NCBI GenBank assembly: GCA_947175145.1
Contig: CAMWLY010000002.1
Coordinates: 1-64,000, forward strand
Origin: an uncultured Muribaculaceae bacterium
Lineage (GTDB): Bacteria; Bacteroidota; Bacteroidia; Bacteroidales; Muribaculaceae
Direction of reading: 5' to 3'
Length of the DNA: 64,000 nt
Every line of letters begins with the position of its first letter. The stretch's first letter is position 1. The position numbers and the translations under genes were made by a program. Below the pieces are notes generated by a model. It was not told the DNA's origin. It ran no database searches and was given only the letters and a program-made list of their open reading frames with translations. Below are positions 1 through 9,322 of this stretch, piece by piece.

Positions 1-1137
1 CATCAGCACTCTGCCTCCTGATGACAGAATCTTTTCACCGGATTTTGAGGTTCCCATGTGATAGACACTGCCGGCTATTTTGTCGAGCCCTTTGATTTCA
101 TATCCCTTATGATATTTGCCGGGATAACCTTCGGCTGCCATTACGACACCGAGCACACTCTCCGGCTTCCATTTGGTTTCAAAAGGAGCACTTTCGACCG
201 CGGCTTCTATGAAATCATAAAAATCGGATTTGAGCCGTGGAAGCACAACTTCTGTTTCCGGGTCTCCGAAGCGGGCGTTGAATTCTATCACCTTGGGAGT
301 GCCGTGGTGAAGAATAAGACCTCCGTAAAGCACACCTGTAAAGGGCACACCCTCGCTCACCATGGCATCTGCCACCGGTTGAAGCACTGTGCGGAGTGCT
401 ACCTCGCGAATCTCGGGTGTAATACCGGGCACCGGTGAGAAAGCTCCCATGCCTCCGGTGTTGGGCCCTTTGTCATGGTTGTAAGCGCGTTTGTGATCCT
501 GAGCTATATCCAGAGGATAGAGCTTGTTGCCATTGACCACACACATAAAGGAGAATTCCGGACCATCGAGAAATTCCTCGATAACCACACGCCCTTTGCC
601 GAAGGTTTCGTCGAGCAGCATGTCGCGAAGTGCATCTTCCGCTTCCGACAGCGTAAGCGCAACCACTACACCCTTGCCTGCCGCGAGTCCGTCATATTTC
701 ACCACAATTGGAATCGGACCTGATTTCACATACTCCAGAGCTTCATTGAAGTCGCTGAAAGTGCGGTATGAAGCTGTCGGCACATTGTGGCGCGCCATCA
801 GATCCTTGGCATATTCCTTGGAACTCTCTATGCGTGCGGCTGCTTTTGTGGGACCGAAAATCTTGAGACCCGCTTCGCGGAATGCATCGACCACACCTGC
901 TGCAAGTGAGGCTTCAGGACCCACCACAGTCAAATCAATATCGTGTGACTTGGCAAATTCAAGAAGTGCCGGCACATCGGTAACGGAAATATCTACGCAT
1001 TCCGCTTGAGAGGATATGCCCGCATTACCGGGAGCGCAATATATCTTGGCAACTCGCTTGGAGCGTGAAAGCGCATCGACAATCGCATGACAACGACCGC
1101 CACTGCCTATCACCAGTACTTTCTTATTCTTTTCCAT
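1..1137 (-). CDS. purD: Phosphoribosylamine-glycine ligase PurD, partial (3' end outside window)
   Basis: PurD joins phosphoribosylamine and glycine using ATP to make GAR, the second step of purine synthesis. The ORF track misses it because it runs off the window, but reading the minus strand from the ATG at 1137 gives 379 codons without a stop. The product begins MEKNKKVLVIGSGGRCHAI and contains the ATP-grasp stretch NTGGMGAFSPVPG and the family signature NARFGDPETEVVLPRL. The usual length is about 420-430 residues, so some 45 C-terminal residues are missing. The N-terminal nucleotide-binding motif reads GGRCH where PurD normally has GGREH. It starts 12 bases after purH and is the last visible gene of the purine operon. 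The identification is firm; the Cys substitution is read directly from the codon TGT. Confidence 0.95.
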   Translation of the reverse strand, partial: MEKNKKVLVIGSGGRCHAIVDALSRSKRVAKIYCAPGNAGISSQAECVDISVTDVPALLEFAKSHDIDLTVVGPEASLAAGVVDAFREAGLKIFGPTKAAARIESSKEYAKDLMARHNVPTASYRTFSDFNEALEYVKSGPIPIVVKYDGLAAGKGVVVALTLSEAEDALRDMLLDETFGKGRVVIEEFLDGPEFSFMCVVNGNKLYPLDIAQDHKRAYNHDKGPNTGGMGAFSPVPGITPEIREVALRTVLQPVADAMVSEGVPFTGVLYGGLILHHGTPKVIEFNARFGDPETEVVLPRLKSDFYDFIEAAVESAPFETKWKPESVLGVVMAAEGYPGKYHKGYEIKGLDKIAGSVYHMGTSKSGEKILSSGGRVLM

Positions 1138-1149
1138 AGTTAGCGCCGA

Positions 1150-2679
1150 TTAATGCTTGAAGTGACGCATTCCGGTAAATAACATGGTGATACCCTTATC
1201 GTTGGCTTTCTTGATGGAATCCTCGTCGCGGATAGAGCCACCGGGCTGCACGATTGCAGTCACACCATAGCGGGAAGCCTGCTCCACAGTATCATCAAAG
1301 GGCAAGAAACCATCGGATGCAAGCACAAGACCCTCGGTGGCACCGGCAGCCTTAGCCTCTTCAAGAGCTATTGTCGCCGAACCGACGCGATTCATCTGAC
1401 CTGCTCCTACACCTAAGGTAGCGCCATCTTTAACCACTACTATGGCGTTTGACTTGACATGCTTCACAATCTTCCAGCCGAAATCCATATCTTTGAGTTC
1501 GCGTGCATCCGGCTTGCGCTCGGTCACACACATCTCTTCGTTGACTTTGACTGTGGCAGTATCGGCATCCTGCACAAGCATACCGCCGGTTACACCTACA
1601 TATTTCGGACGCTTCTCTCCTTTGCACTCCATTTTGACCTCAAGAACTCTGAGATTCTTTTTCTTACTGAAAACTTCAAGAGCCTCGGGAGTATATGAGG
1701 GAGCCATTACGATCTCAAGGAAGAGGGGCTTCATGGCCAATGCGGTCTCCTCATTGACTTCGCGGTTGAATGCCACGATACCGCCATAGATGCTCACCTT
1801 GTCGGCTTCGTAAGCGCGGGTCCAGGCATCGAGCACATCAGCGCCTACCGCTGCTCCGCAAGGATTCATGTGCTTAAGTCCTACGCAGAAGGGATCTTCA
1901 AATTCACTTACTATTTCCAGGGCAGCATTGGCGTCCTGAATATTATTGTAAGAAAGTTCCTTGCCCTGCAGCTGGCGTGCGGTTGCCACGCTGTATGAAT
2001 ATTCTTCGGCTGTGCGGTAGAAGCCGGCTGCCTGATGCGGGTTCTCTCCGTAGCGGAGATCCTGAACCTTGTCGAATGCGAGGAAAAGTTTCTCGGGGAG
2101 TCCTGCCTGACGGCGCATATACTCGGCAATATGGCTGTCATAAAGAGCAGTGTGAGTATAAGCTTTGGCCGAAAGGCGGAGGCGTGTTTCCTCGGTAGTA
2201 TTGCCGAGAGTGCGGATTTCCTCAAGCACGGTTGCATAATCGGAAGGTTCGCATACCACAGTCACTGACTTGCAGTTCTTGGCCGCAGAGCGAAGCATAG
2301 AGGGACCGCCTATATCGATATTCTCGATTGCATCGGCAAGTGTCACATCGGGTTTGGCGATTGTGGCCTCAAAGGGATAGAGGTTTACGCACACAAGGTC
2401 GATAAGACCGATACCGTTTTCGGCAAGTTGCTGCATATCGCTTTCCAGCTCGCGACGACCCAGAAGTGCCCCATGCACTTTGGGGTGCAGAGTCTTAACG
2501 CGTCCTCCGCAGATTTCGGGGAACCCTGTGATTTCACTAATGCCGGTTACCTTAAGACCGGCGTCAAGCAGCATCTTCATGGTGCCGCCTGTGGCGATGA
2601 TCTCCCAGCCCGATTCTTCGAGCGCTTTGGCAAATTCCACCACGCCGCTCTTGTCGCTGACACTGATCAATGCTTTCAT
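1150..2679 (-). CDS. purH: Bifunctional AICAR formyltransferase/IMP cyclohydrolase PurH
   Basis: PurH carries out the last two steps to IMP: formylation of AICAR with 10-formyl-THF and ring closure. The 509-residue product has the normal length. The N-terminal methylglyoxal-synthase-like cyclohydrolase domain (about residues 1-190) opens with MKALISVSDKSGVVEFAKAL and contains GGRVKTLHPKVHGALLGRR. The C-terminal transformylase domain has the catalytic Lys-His pair in GLKHMNPCGAA. It lies 33 bases downstream of purM and 12 bases upstream of purD on the same strand, with no promoter-like motif seen between them, so co-transcription is likely. Confidence 0.97.
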   Translation of the reverse strand: MKALISVSDKSGVVEFAKALEESGWEIIATGGTMKMLLDAGLKVTGISEITGFPEICGGRVKTLHPKVHGALLGRRELESDMQQLAENGIGLIDLVCVNLYPFEATIAKPDVTLADAIENIDIGGPSMLRSAAKNCKSVTVVCEPSDYATVLEEIRTLGNTTEETRLRLSAKAYTHTALYDSHIAEYMRRQAGLPEKLFLAFDKVQDLRYGENPHQAAGFYRTAEEYSYSVATARQLQGKELSYNNIQDANAALEIVSEFEDPFCVGLKHMNPCGAAVGADVLDAWTRAYEADKVSIYGGIVAFNREVNEETALAMKPLFLEIVMAPSYTPEALEVFSKKKNLRVLEVKMECKGEKRPKYVGVTGGMLVQDADTATVKVNEEMCVTERKPDARELKDMDFGWKIVKHVKSNAIVVVKDGATLGVGAGQMNRVGSATIALEEAKAAGATEGLVLASDGFLPFDDTVEQASRYGVTAIVQPGGSIRDEDSIKKANDKGITMLFTGMRHFKH

Positions 2680-2712
2680 ATAACTATCTTATTTCTTTAT
2701 TTGATTTTCAAT

Positions 2713-3738
2713 TTAGATAAGTGTAACTCCGCTTCCCTTGACCACACTTCCGATCACTCGGGCATCAATCCCGCCAGCGCGGAGAGTCTCGATAGCCTTA
2801 TCGGCATCAGAGGGTGAGATGGCAATTACCATACCGATTCCCATATTGAAGATATTAAACATCTCGCGACGGTCGAGTTTGCCGTAATGCTGCAGCAACT
2901 CAAATACAGGAAGTACCTCCCATGTGCCGAGTTTGATTTCAGCACCGAGACCTTCGGGGAGTATTCGGGGAATGTTCTCATCGAATCCACCGCCGGTGAT
3001 GTGCGCCACACCATGTGCATCAACACTCTTCAGCAGGTGAAGCACAGGCTTTACATATATCTTGGTCGGGGTGAGAAGCATCTCTCCGAGTGTCTGCTCA
3101 CCGGTGAGGTCATAGCGTGCATTAAGGTCGAGCCCGGCATCGCTCACAATTTTGCGCACCAGCGAGAAACCGTTGGAATGCACACCGGTCGAGGGGAGTC
3201 CGATAAGCACATCGCCCTCGGTCACTTTGGAGCCATCGATAAGATTATCTTTTTCCACAGCGCCCACGGTGAAACCGGCTATATCATAATCGCCCGGAGC
3301 ATACATGCCCGGCATCTCGGCGGTTTCTCCGCCCACAAGCGCGCAGCCTGCCTGGCGGCAACCCTCCGCTACTCCCGACACAATTGCTTCGACAACCGCC
3401 GGCTCATTGTGGCCGACTGCCACATAGTCGAGAAATACCAGAGGTTCGGCTCCTTGGGCCAGAACATCGTTGACACACATCGCCACAGCATCTATGCCTA
3501 TGGTGTCATGTTTGTCCAATTCAAACGCGATTTTCAGCTTGGTGCCGACACCATCAGTGCCGCTCACCAATATCGGGTGGCGATAACCGAGCGAGCCTAG
3601 GTCAAACATGCCTCCGAAGGCTCCTATGCCTCCCATCACTCCGCTACGGTTGGTGCTTGCCACATGCTTCTTGATGCGGCTTACCACTTCATAACCCGCT
3701 TCGAGGTTCACGCCCGAAGCCTCATAACTCTTTGCCAT
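2713..3738 (-). CDS. purM: Phosphoribosylformylglycinamidine cyclo-ligase (AIR synthetase) PurM
   Basis: PurM closes the imidazole ring, turning FGAM into AIR with ATP. The 341-residue product matches the usual bacterial length. Family motifs are [40 protein letters not shown] and [15 protein letters not shown]. PurM is a paralogue of the synthetase half of PurL, the gene immediately upstream. The gaps to purL and purH are each about 33 bases, so it sits inside the purine operon. Confidence 0.97.
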   Translation of the reverse strand: MAKSYEASGVNLEAGYEVVSRIKKHVASTNRSGVMGGIGAFGGMFDLGSLGYRHPILVSGTDGVGTKLKIAFELDKHDTIGIDAVAMCVNDVLAQGAEPLVFLDYVAVGHNEPAVVEAIVSGVAEGCRQAGCALVGGETAEMPGMYAPGDYDIAGFTVGAVEKDNLIDGSKVTEGDVLIGLPSTGVHSNGFSLVRKIVSDAGLDLNARYDLTGEQTLGEMLLTPTKIYVKPVLHLLKSVDAHGVAHITGGGFDENIPRILPEGLGAEIKLGTWEVLPVFELLQHYGKLDRREMFNIFNMGIGMVIAISPSDADKAIETLRAGGIDARVIGSVVKGSGVTLI

Positions 3739-3771
3739 TGTTTATATGTAGGGTTTCAGCAATTTTTTTAT

Positions 3772-6700
3772 TCAGTTTTTCTTTTGAAGCCAGCGCACCG
3801 CATTGCGGAATATATTCTGCTTCTTGTCGCCGGTCACATTTTTCATCAATCCCTCGCGGTATCTTTCGGAGTGTCCCATCTTTCCGAGGATATGTCCGTC
3901 GGGGGAGATGATGCCCTCGATAGCCCATGTGGAACCATTGGGATTTTCGGGTGATTGCATGGTGGCATGGCCGGTTGTCGGGTCGGCATACTGGAATGCT
4001 ATCTGACCGTTGTCGAGGAGAATCTTGCGCATCTTCTCATCGGCGGTAAATTTACCTTCGCCATGGCTCATCGCCACAGCGTGAAGCTGACCGGGTGTGA
4101 AGCTGTAGAGCCAGGGGCTGGTCACTGTGCCTACACGTGTCACAGCTATCTGCGATATGTGGCGGTTTATGTCATTGCGGAACAGAGTCGGTGAATCAGG
4201 GGTAAGTTCGCCGATTTTGCCGAATGGCAGCAGACCCGATTTTACCAGGGCCTGGAAGCCGTTGCAGATACCGAGAATCAGACCGCCGCGTGCCTGCAGG
4301 CGTTCGATAGCGGCGCGCACCTCTGTATTAAGAAGCACAGTGGCAATAAATTTGCCCGAGCCGTCAGGTTCATCGGCTGCCGAAAAACCGCCGCTTATCG
4401 CCAATATGTGGCAGGCATCGATAGAAGCCGCCATCTCAGTGCATGAACCGGCTATGTCTTCAGCTGTAAGGTTGCGGAAAACACCAATGCTGGTTTCTGC
4501 ACCCTCGGCTTCAAAAGCCGCTTTCATATCATAATCGCAGTTGGTGCCCGGGAATACCGGCAGGTAGACCATCGGTCTTTCCACTGCCTCACCGGCGTAG
4601 GGCTCGGGGAGACGGTCACACTCAGCATCGGGTGTCTCTCCCGATGTCGCTGCACTATCAGGATATACACTGTTGAAGCGCTCCCTGACTTTGGCATCGA
4701 GAGTGTCGATATCAAATTTATGGTGGTCGACACTGATAGTCGGTTCTTCAGTTGTAGAGCCGATAAAGTGCGCACCCGGAATATCTACCGCCTCGCGTGC
4801 TTCGATGAGTATCGAGCCATACATGGCATCAAAGATTTTGACCTCATCGTAGGAAACATCGGCTCCTATGCGGTTACCGAGCGACATCTTGACCAGAGCT
4901 TCGGCCAGACCTCCGCGGCCTATTGCAAAGGCTGACACCACATTGCCGCTCTTGATTTCGCGGTTCAGAGCCGGGTATGATGCAGCCAGCGCCGAAGTGT
5001 TGGGCATCAGTGATGCCAATGGCTTGTGTTCTATGAGATAGAGTCCGTGGCCGGCAGCTTTAAACTCGGGGCTGATTACATCGCGGGAGTCGAGAGCTGT
5101 AGCACCGAATGCTATCAGTGTAGGCGGTACATTCAACTCACCGAATGTGCCGCTCATCGAGTCCTTGCCACCAATCGAGGGAAGCTCAAGTTCCTGCTGC
5201 ATGCGGAGTGCTCCGAGAAGTGCTGCAAGCGGTTTGCCCCAGGCCTTTTCAGAACTCATGCGTTCGAAATATTCCTGATAGCTGAAGCGCATCTTGCGGT
5301 AATCAGCGCCTGCAGCCACAGCTTTTGCCACTGCGGATATTACAGAATATGCGGCGCCGTGGTATGGGCTCCACTCGGTGATATAGGGGTCAAAACCCCA
5401 TGACATAAGGCTGGCAGTGTTGGTGTGGTGTGAACCCACCGGGAATTTCTGCACTGATACCTGTGTCTCGGTGCCACCGGTTTTTCCGCCGAAGGGCATC
5501 AGCACTGTCGATGCTCCGATGGTCGAGTCAAACATCTCTATCAGTCCGCGCTGTGAGGTGACATTGGGGTCAAGCAGGTTGGAAATAAACTTCTCCTGAA
5601 AATCCTTACCCTCAAGTTCGCGTGCAAACGGGTCTTTGTTTTCCACTGCCTGCACTTTGGCTTTTGCGAAATGAGGAGCACCCGCAGAATCGATAAATTC
5701 ACGCTTCAGGTCGGCTACAGCCTCACCGTTGCGCCAAAGACGCATGCGACCGGTGTCGGTGACATCTGCCACATGGCGCACTTCAATATTCTCTTCATGG
5801 CAATAGTCCATGAATTCCTGCATATCCTTGGCTTCCACCACCACCGACATTCTTTCCTGACTTTCGGAGATTGCAAGTTCGGTGGCGTTGAGACCATCAT
5901 ATTTTGTGGTGACCCGGTCCAGATATATATCAAGTCCGTCGGTAAGTTCGCCGATTGCCACACTGACTCCGCCTGCGCCGAAGTCATTGGATTTTTTCAC
6001 GAGTTTCGTTACCTCGGGGCGTCGGAACAATCTTGAGAGTTTGCGCTCCTCGGGGGCGTTACCCTTCTGCACTTCCGAACCGCACATCTCAAGGCTGGAT
6101 TCGGTGTGTTCCTTGGAAGAACCGGTGGCGCCTCCGATACCGTCGCGTCCTGTGCGACCGCCGAACATCAGCACCACATCTCCGGGAGCGGGGCGCTCGC
6201 GGCGCACATCAGCTGCGCGGACAGCACCTGCCACTGCTCCGACCTCAAGCCTCTTGGCTACATAGCCGGGGTGGTATATCTCGCGCACATGTGTGGTAGC
6301 AAGACCAATCTGGTTGCCATATGATGAATATCCGGCTGCTGCACCGCGGCTTATCAGACGCTGGGGAAGTTTGCCGGGGATCGTATCCTCTACATTCTGC
6401 CAGATATCACCCGCTCCGGTCACACGCATGGCCTGATATACATAGCTGCGGCCACTCAGCGGGTCGCGAATCGCTCCGCCGAGACAAGTCGATGCTCCAC
6501 CGAAAGGCTCTATCTCCGTGGGGTGATTGTGTGTCTCATTCTTGAATTGCAGAAGCCATCTTTCGGTCTCACCGTCCACATCTACATCTACATAGATGCT
6601 GCAGGCATTGTTCTCCTCGCTCTGCTCCAGGTCATCAAGCTTACCGTTGGTGCGAAGCCAGCGGGCGCCGATTGTGGCGAGATCCATCAGACAGAGAGGT

Positions 6701-7485
6701 TTCTCCTTGCGACCCAGGTCTGAGCGCATCTTGTGCCAGAGTTCAAGGCTCTCGCGGATTTCGGGAGCTACAAAGGAATCTTCTATTTCAATATCAGTGA
6801 GTTGAGATGTGAAAGTGGTGTGGCGGCAATGGTCGCTCCAATATGTGTCGAGTATCCGAAGTTCGGTTTCGTTGGGGTCGCGACCCTCGGCTGTGAAATA
6901 TGCCACTACCTCCATCAGATCATCGCCATTCATGGCAAGTCCTTTCTCCTTGACGTATGCCTTAGCCTCTTCAGGGGTGATGTTTCTGAAACCGTCGAGC
7001 ACCTCTACCGGATTGGCATGAGCGCGTTCCGGCATGGCGAGGATATTCATATTCTTGATCCTTGACTCCACGGAATTCACCAGATAGCGGGAAATCTTCT
7101 CCATCTGTTCCGGGGTCACGGAGTCGTCGAAAATATAAAGTCTTGCGGAAAGAACCTCAACATCGGCATTCGGGTCTGCAAGACGCACGCATTCGCGTGC
7201 TGCCGATGCTCGCTGGTCGAACTGGCCGGGGAGTGCTTCAATCGCCAGATAAGGTTTGTCAGTGTAGTCCGGAGTCTCGGTAACTGTGTCGGTGGCAGCT
7301 TCGCCAAACACACCATATCTTGTTTTCTCAAGCAGGCTGTCGCTGAAACCGAAGAGGTCATAAACGCAGACCACTCTCAAATCTTTGATATTGAGACCCA
7401 GTGTGGTATTGAGTTCATTTCGCAGGCTGTCAGCCTCGACACGGAATTCGGGGCGTTTCTCTACGAAAATGCGATGAGTTGTCAT
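3772..7485 (-). CDS. purL: Phosphoribosylformylglycinamidine synthase PurL, large single-chain form
   Basis: This is the large FGAM synthase that combines synthetase and glutaminase on one chain, so no separate PurS/PurQ is needed. I place the start at the ATG at 7485 (MTTHRIFVEKRP), giving 1237 residues. The ORF-track version adds 52 residues that overlap purE and do not look like family sequence. The synthetase core has LRILDTYWSDHCRHTTF and KNETHNHPTEIEPFGGA. The C-terminal class I glutaminase domain starts near residue 950 (PVFPGTNCDYD) and has its nucleophile Cys in LGICNGFQALVKSG near residue 1071. It starts 31 bases after purE and precedes purM. Confidence 0.97.
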   Translation of the reverse strand: MTTHRIFVEKRPEFRVEADSLRNELNTTLGLNIKDLRVVCVYDLFGFSDSLLEKTRYGVFGEAATDTVTETPDYTDKPYLAIEALPGQFDQRASAARECVRLADPNADVEVLSARLYIFDDSVTPEQMEKISRYLVNSVESRIKNMNILAMPERAHANPVEVLDGFRNITPEEAKAYVKEKGLAMNGDDLMEVVAYFTAEGRDPNETELRILDTYWSDHCRHTTFTSQLTDIEIEDSFVAPEIRESLELWHKMRSDLGRKEKPLCLMDLATIGARWLRTNGKLDDLEQSEENNACSIYVDVDVDGETERWLLQFKNETHNHPTEIEPFGGASTCLGGAIRDPLSGRSYVYQAMRVTGAGDIWQNVEDTIPGKLPQRLISRGAAAGYSSYGNQIGLATTHVREIYHPGYVAKRLEVGAVAGAVRAADVRRERPAPGDVVLMFGGRTGRDGIGGATGSSKEHTESSLEMCGSEVQKGNAPEERKLSRLFRRPEVTKLVKKSNDFGAGGVSVAIGELTDGLDIYLDRVTTKYDGLNATELAISESQERMSVVVEAKDMQEFMDYCHEENIEVRHVADVTDTGRMRLWRNGEAVADLKREFIDSAGAPHFAKAKVQAVENKDPFARELEGKDFQEKFISNLLDPNVTSQRGLIEMFDSTIGASTVLMPFGGKTGGTETQVSVQKFPVGSHHTNTASLMSWGFDPYITEWSPYHGAAYSVISAVAKAVAAGADYRKMRFSYQEYFERMSSEKAWGKPLAALLGALRMQQELELPSIGGKDSMSGTFGELNVPPTLIAFGATALDSRDVISPEFKAAGHGLYLIEHKPLASLMPNTSALAASYPALNREIKSGNVVSAFAIGRGGLAEALVKMSLGNRIGADVSYDEVKIFDAMYGSILIEAREAVDIPGAHFIGSTTEEPTISVDHHKFDIDTLDAKVRERFNSVYPDSAATSGETPDAECDRLPEPYAGEAVERPMVYLPVFPGTNCDYDMKAAFEAEGAETSIGVFRNLTAEDIAGSCTEMAASIDACHILAISGGFSAADEPDGSGKFIATVLLNTEVRAAIERLQARGGLILGICNGFQALVKSGLLPFGKIGELTPDSPTLFRNDINRHISQIAVTRVGTVTSPWLYSFTPGQLHAVAMSHGEGKFTADEKMRKILLDNGQIAFQYADPTTGHATMQSPENPNGSTWAIEGIISPDGHILGKMGHSERYREGLMKNVTGDKKQNIFRNAVRWLQKKN

Positions 7486-7516
7486 TGTGTGTGTAAATAT
7501 GGTTTTGAAGATGGAT

Positions 7517-7990
7517 TCAGATTTCGGTTTCGAGGATTTTGTCTGCTTGATCTTTTCTGAAAGCAGCGACTTTCTCTCTAAGTTCGGGATTAGAGATAGA
7601 AAGCATCTCCACGGCAAGCAGGGCCGCATTTTTAGCGCCATCGATAGCGACTGTAGCTACCGGGATTCCTGATGGCATCTGGACCATAGCGAGCAGAGAG
7701 TCGAGTCCACCGAGGGCTTTGGTCATGATAGGCACTGCGATTACGGGAAGTGTGGTAAAAGCTGCCACGACACCGGCCAGATGAGCTGCGCCACCGGCAG
7801 CGGCTATAAAGACAGCTACTCCGCGTTGCTGACTCTCCTTAACCCAGGCTTCGAGAGCGGCGGGAGTGCGGTGTGCACTGAGTACTCGCTTCTCATAGCC
7901 TACGCCCATGCGGTCGAGCATTTCAAAGGAGCCTTTCATCACGGGCAGGTCACTGACCGAGCCCATCACGATTCCGACTTTGAATTCCAT
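7517..7990 (-). CDS. purE: N5-carboxyaminoimidazole ribonucleotide mutase PurE (class I)
   Basis: Class I PurE rearranges N5-CAIR to CAIR. The 157-residue product has the phosphate/substrate motif [12 protein letters not shown] (residues 9-20), the catalytic His in SAHRTP (His40) and [15 protein letters not shown]. No PurK is seen in the window, so N5-CAIR would have to come from a purK elsewhere. purE is the first gene of the purine operon and is preceded by a roughly 160-nt leader with its own promoter, a small ORF and a strong hairpin, described separately. Confidence 0.96.
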   Translation of the reverse strand: MEFKVGIVMGSVSDLPVMKGSFEMLDRMGVGYEKRVLSAHRTPAALEAWVKESQQRGVAVFIAAAGGAAHLAGVVAAFTTLPVIAVPIMTKALGGLDSLLAMVQMPSGIPVATVAIDGAKNAALLAVEMLSISNPELREKVAAFRKDQADKILETEI

Positions 7991-8035
7991 TTTACTGTAT
8001 AACTGATAAATTGTTGAATTAATCGTATATAGAAG

Positions 8036-8069
8036 CGGGCGCCCGCCCCATGATGGGGGCGAGCGCCCG
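8036..8069 (-). promoter_or_regulatory. Strong GC-rich hairpin in the purE leader
   Basis: On the minus strand CGGGCGCTCGCCCC and GGGGCGGGCGCCCG form a 14-bp stem with a single U-G wobble and the loop CATCAT. No U tract follows (next bases are CTTCTATATACG), so it is not a textbook intrinsic terminator. It lies downstream of the purE promoter, so every purine-operon transcript crosses it. pyrB read-through would also meet it. A role as attenuator or translation-linked structure is inference. Confidence 0.6.
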
Positions 8070-8078
8070 TTCGTGCGT

Positions 8079-8150
8079 TCACATGCCGTGGCGGCGGCCG
8101 TTGTTGGCCGAAATACTCCTGCTATGCATGGATACCGCGTTCATTTCCAT
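8079..8150 (-). CDS. Putative 23-codon leader ORF upstream of purE
   Basis: The minus strand from 8150 reads ATG GAA ATG AAC and so on, encoding MEMNAVSMHSRSISANNGRRHGM followed by TGA. Inner ATG starts lie at 8144 and 8129. The first ATG is only a few bases from the predicted transcription start, so the effective start may be internal; from 8129 the peptide is 16 residues. The stop codon sits about 10 bases before the GC hairpin. The coding segment holds short alternative stems such as CGGCC/GGCCG. This arrangement resembles a leader-peptide attenuator, but whether it is translated is unknown. It is too short for the ORF track. Confidence 0.4.
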   Translation of the reverse strand: MEMNAVSMHSRSISANNGRRHGM

Positions 8151-8153
8151 GTG

Positions 8154-8185
8154 CAAAATTAGCAAATTTTCCGGACTTTCCCAAA
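8154..8185 (-). promoter_or_regulatory. Promoter of the purine operon
   Basis: On the minus strand TTTG (8182-8185) is followed after exactly 20 bases by TAATTTTG (8154-8161). This is a full match to the Bacteroidota -33/-7 consensus TTTG/TAnnTTTG. The start of transcription is expected at about 8147-8150, leaving a leader of roughly 155-160 nt before purE. It lies just beyond the pyrB stop codon and separates the pyr and pur operons. Confidence 0.75.
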
Positions 8186-8214
8186 TTCAGGTACTTTCCG
8201 GTCTTTATTTTATA

Positions 8215-9306
8215 CTATTTTTCAGCGCGGTGTTCGCAATATGCACACCTCATGCCTTTGCCATCGGCTGTGGCCTTGAAGAGTGGCTTCACTGCGTGAG
8301 GCTCTGTATTAGAAATACACTTGCGGTTCGAGCAGCGCATTCCGGTGTCGGCTACTGTGTCGCGGGCCGGGTCAAGGTCGCGCTCCGGACGGTCCGCCCA
8401 CTCGAGAAGTTTAAGAATCAAGGCCATGCGCACAAATTTGCCATTTTCCACCTGACGGAAGTAGGCTGCCCGCGGATCCGCATCTACATCAACCGATATT
8501 TCGTTGCCACGCGGCAGCGGGTGAAGCACCCGCATTGTCGGCTTGGCGCCCTTCAGCTTCTCGGCATCAAGCACAAAACAATCTTTCACGCGGTCATAGT
8601 CCTCCTCGCTCAGGAAGCGCTCTTTCTGCACGCGAGTCATATACAATACATCAAGGTCGCCGATAGCCTCTTCGAGCGATGAAACTTCGCGGTAGTCTAT
8701 GCCATAACGGTCACATACCTCCTCTTTCATATAACTCGGCAGTCGGAGTTCTTCGGGAGCAATCAGTACCACCTTGATGCCCTCGAACCGGGAGAGCGCT
8801 TTTATCAGCGAATGCACCGTGCGACCGAATTTCAGGTCTCCGCAGAATCCTATGGTAAGATTGTCGAAGCGCCCTATCTCCCTGCGGATTGTGAGCAGGT
8901 CGGTTAGAGTCTGTGTGGGGTGCGCGTGTGAACCGTCGCCGGCATTGATTACCGGTGTGCGCGAGTTGAGAGCCGACACAAGCGGAGCTCCCTCTACATG
9001 ATGGCGCATTGCGATAATATCGGCAAAGCAATTGATAACCTTGGTTGTATCGGCTACTGTCTCACCTTTGCTCACTGATGATGACATGGCATCGCTGAAT
9101 CCGATTACATTGCCCCCGAGTTCCATCATGGCTGATGTAAAGCTGAGGCGAGTGCGTGTAGATGGCTCGTAGAACAGGGTGGCAAGTTTCTTGCCTTTGC
9201 AAATGTCTGAATATTTTGACCTGTTGTCGATTATGTCAAGGGCTAAATTGATTATCTCCTCTAATTCGGCTGTGGAGAGATCGGTGGGTTCTATGAGGTG
9301 TCGCAT
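8215..9306 (-). CDS. pyrB: Aspartate carbamoyltransferase PyrB with fused PyrI-type zinc domain
   Basis: This enzyme condenses carbamoyl phosphate and aspartate, the first committed pyrimidine step. Residues 1 to about 308 are the catalytic chain, with the carbamoyl-phosphate loop EPSTRTR (residues 47-53), [11 protein letters not shown] and [13 protein letters not shown]. The roughly 55 extra C-terminal residues contain Cys325, Cys330, Cys354 and Cys357. The spacing C-x4-C-x23-C-x2-C is exactly that of the zinc domain of the PyrI regulatory chain. The nucleotide-binding N-terminal domain of PyrI is absent. In E. coli the zinc domain is the part that contacts the catalytic chain, so the fusion may support assembly without CTP/ATP allostery; that is inference. 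It is the last gene of the pyr operon, 16 bases after pyrE. Confidence 0.95.
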   Translation of the reverse strand: MRHLIEPTDLSTAELEEIINLALDIIDNRSKYSDICKGKKLATLFYEPSTRTRLSFTSAMMELGGNVIGFSDAMSSSVSKGETVADTTKVINCFADIIAMRHHVEGAPLVSALNSRTPVINAGDGSHAHPTQTLTDLLTIRREIGRFDNLTIGFCGDLKFGRTVHSLIKALSRFEGIKVVLIAPEELRLPSYMKEEVCDRYGIDYREVSSLEEAIGDLDVLYMTRVQKERFLSEEDYDRVKDCFVLDAEKLKGAKPTMRVLHPLPRGNEISVDVDADPRAAYFRQVENGKFVRMALILKLLEWADRPERDLDPARDTVADTGMRCSNRKCISNTEPHAVKPLFKATADGKGMRCAYCEHRAEK

Positions 9307-9322
9307 GATTATTATGTGATAA

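Noticed and set aside
2887-3600. 237-residue plus-strand ORF opposite purM
   Set aside because: It is entirely antisense to purM, whose motifs are intact; codon pattern explains the open frame.
7486-7641. 52-residue N-terminal extension of PurL
   Set aside because: It overlaps the end of purE and is Lys/Ser-rich sequence unlike PurL; the ATG at 7485 starts a typical PurL N terminus.
8036-8069. Reading the GC hairpin before purE as an ordinary pyrB terminator
   Set aside because: There is no U tract and it lies downstream of the purE promoter, so it would also stop purine transcripts; a leader element fits better, though a dual role is possible.
8050-8682. 210-residue plus-strand ORF across the purE leader and pyrB
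   Set aside because: Most of it lies antisense to conserved PyrB coding sequence and no family features are visible; it is a shadow frame.
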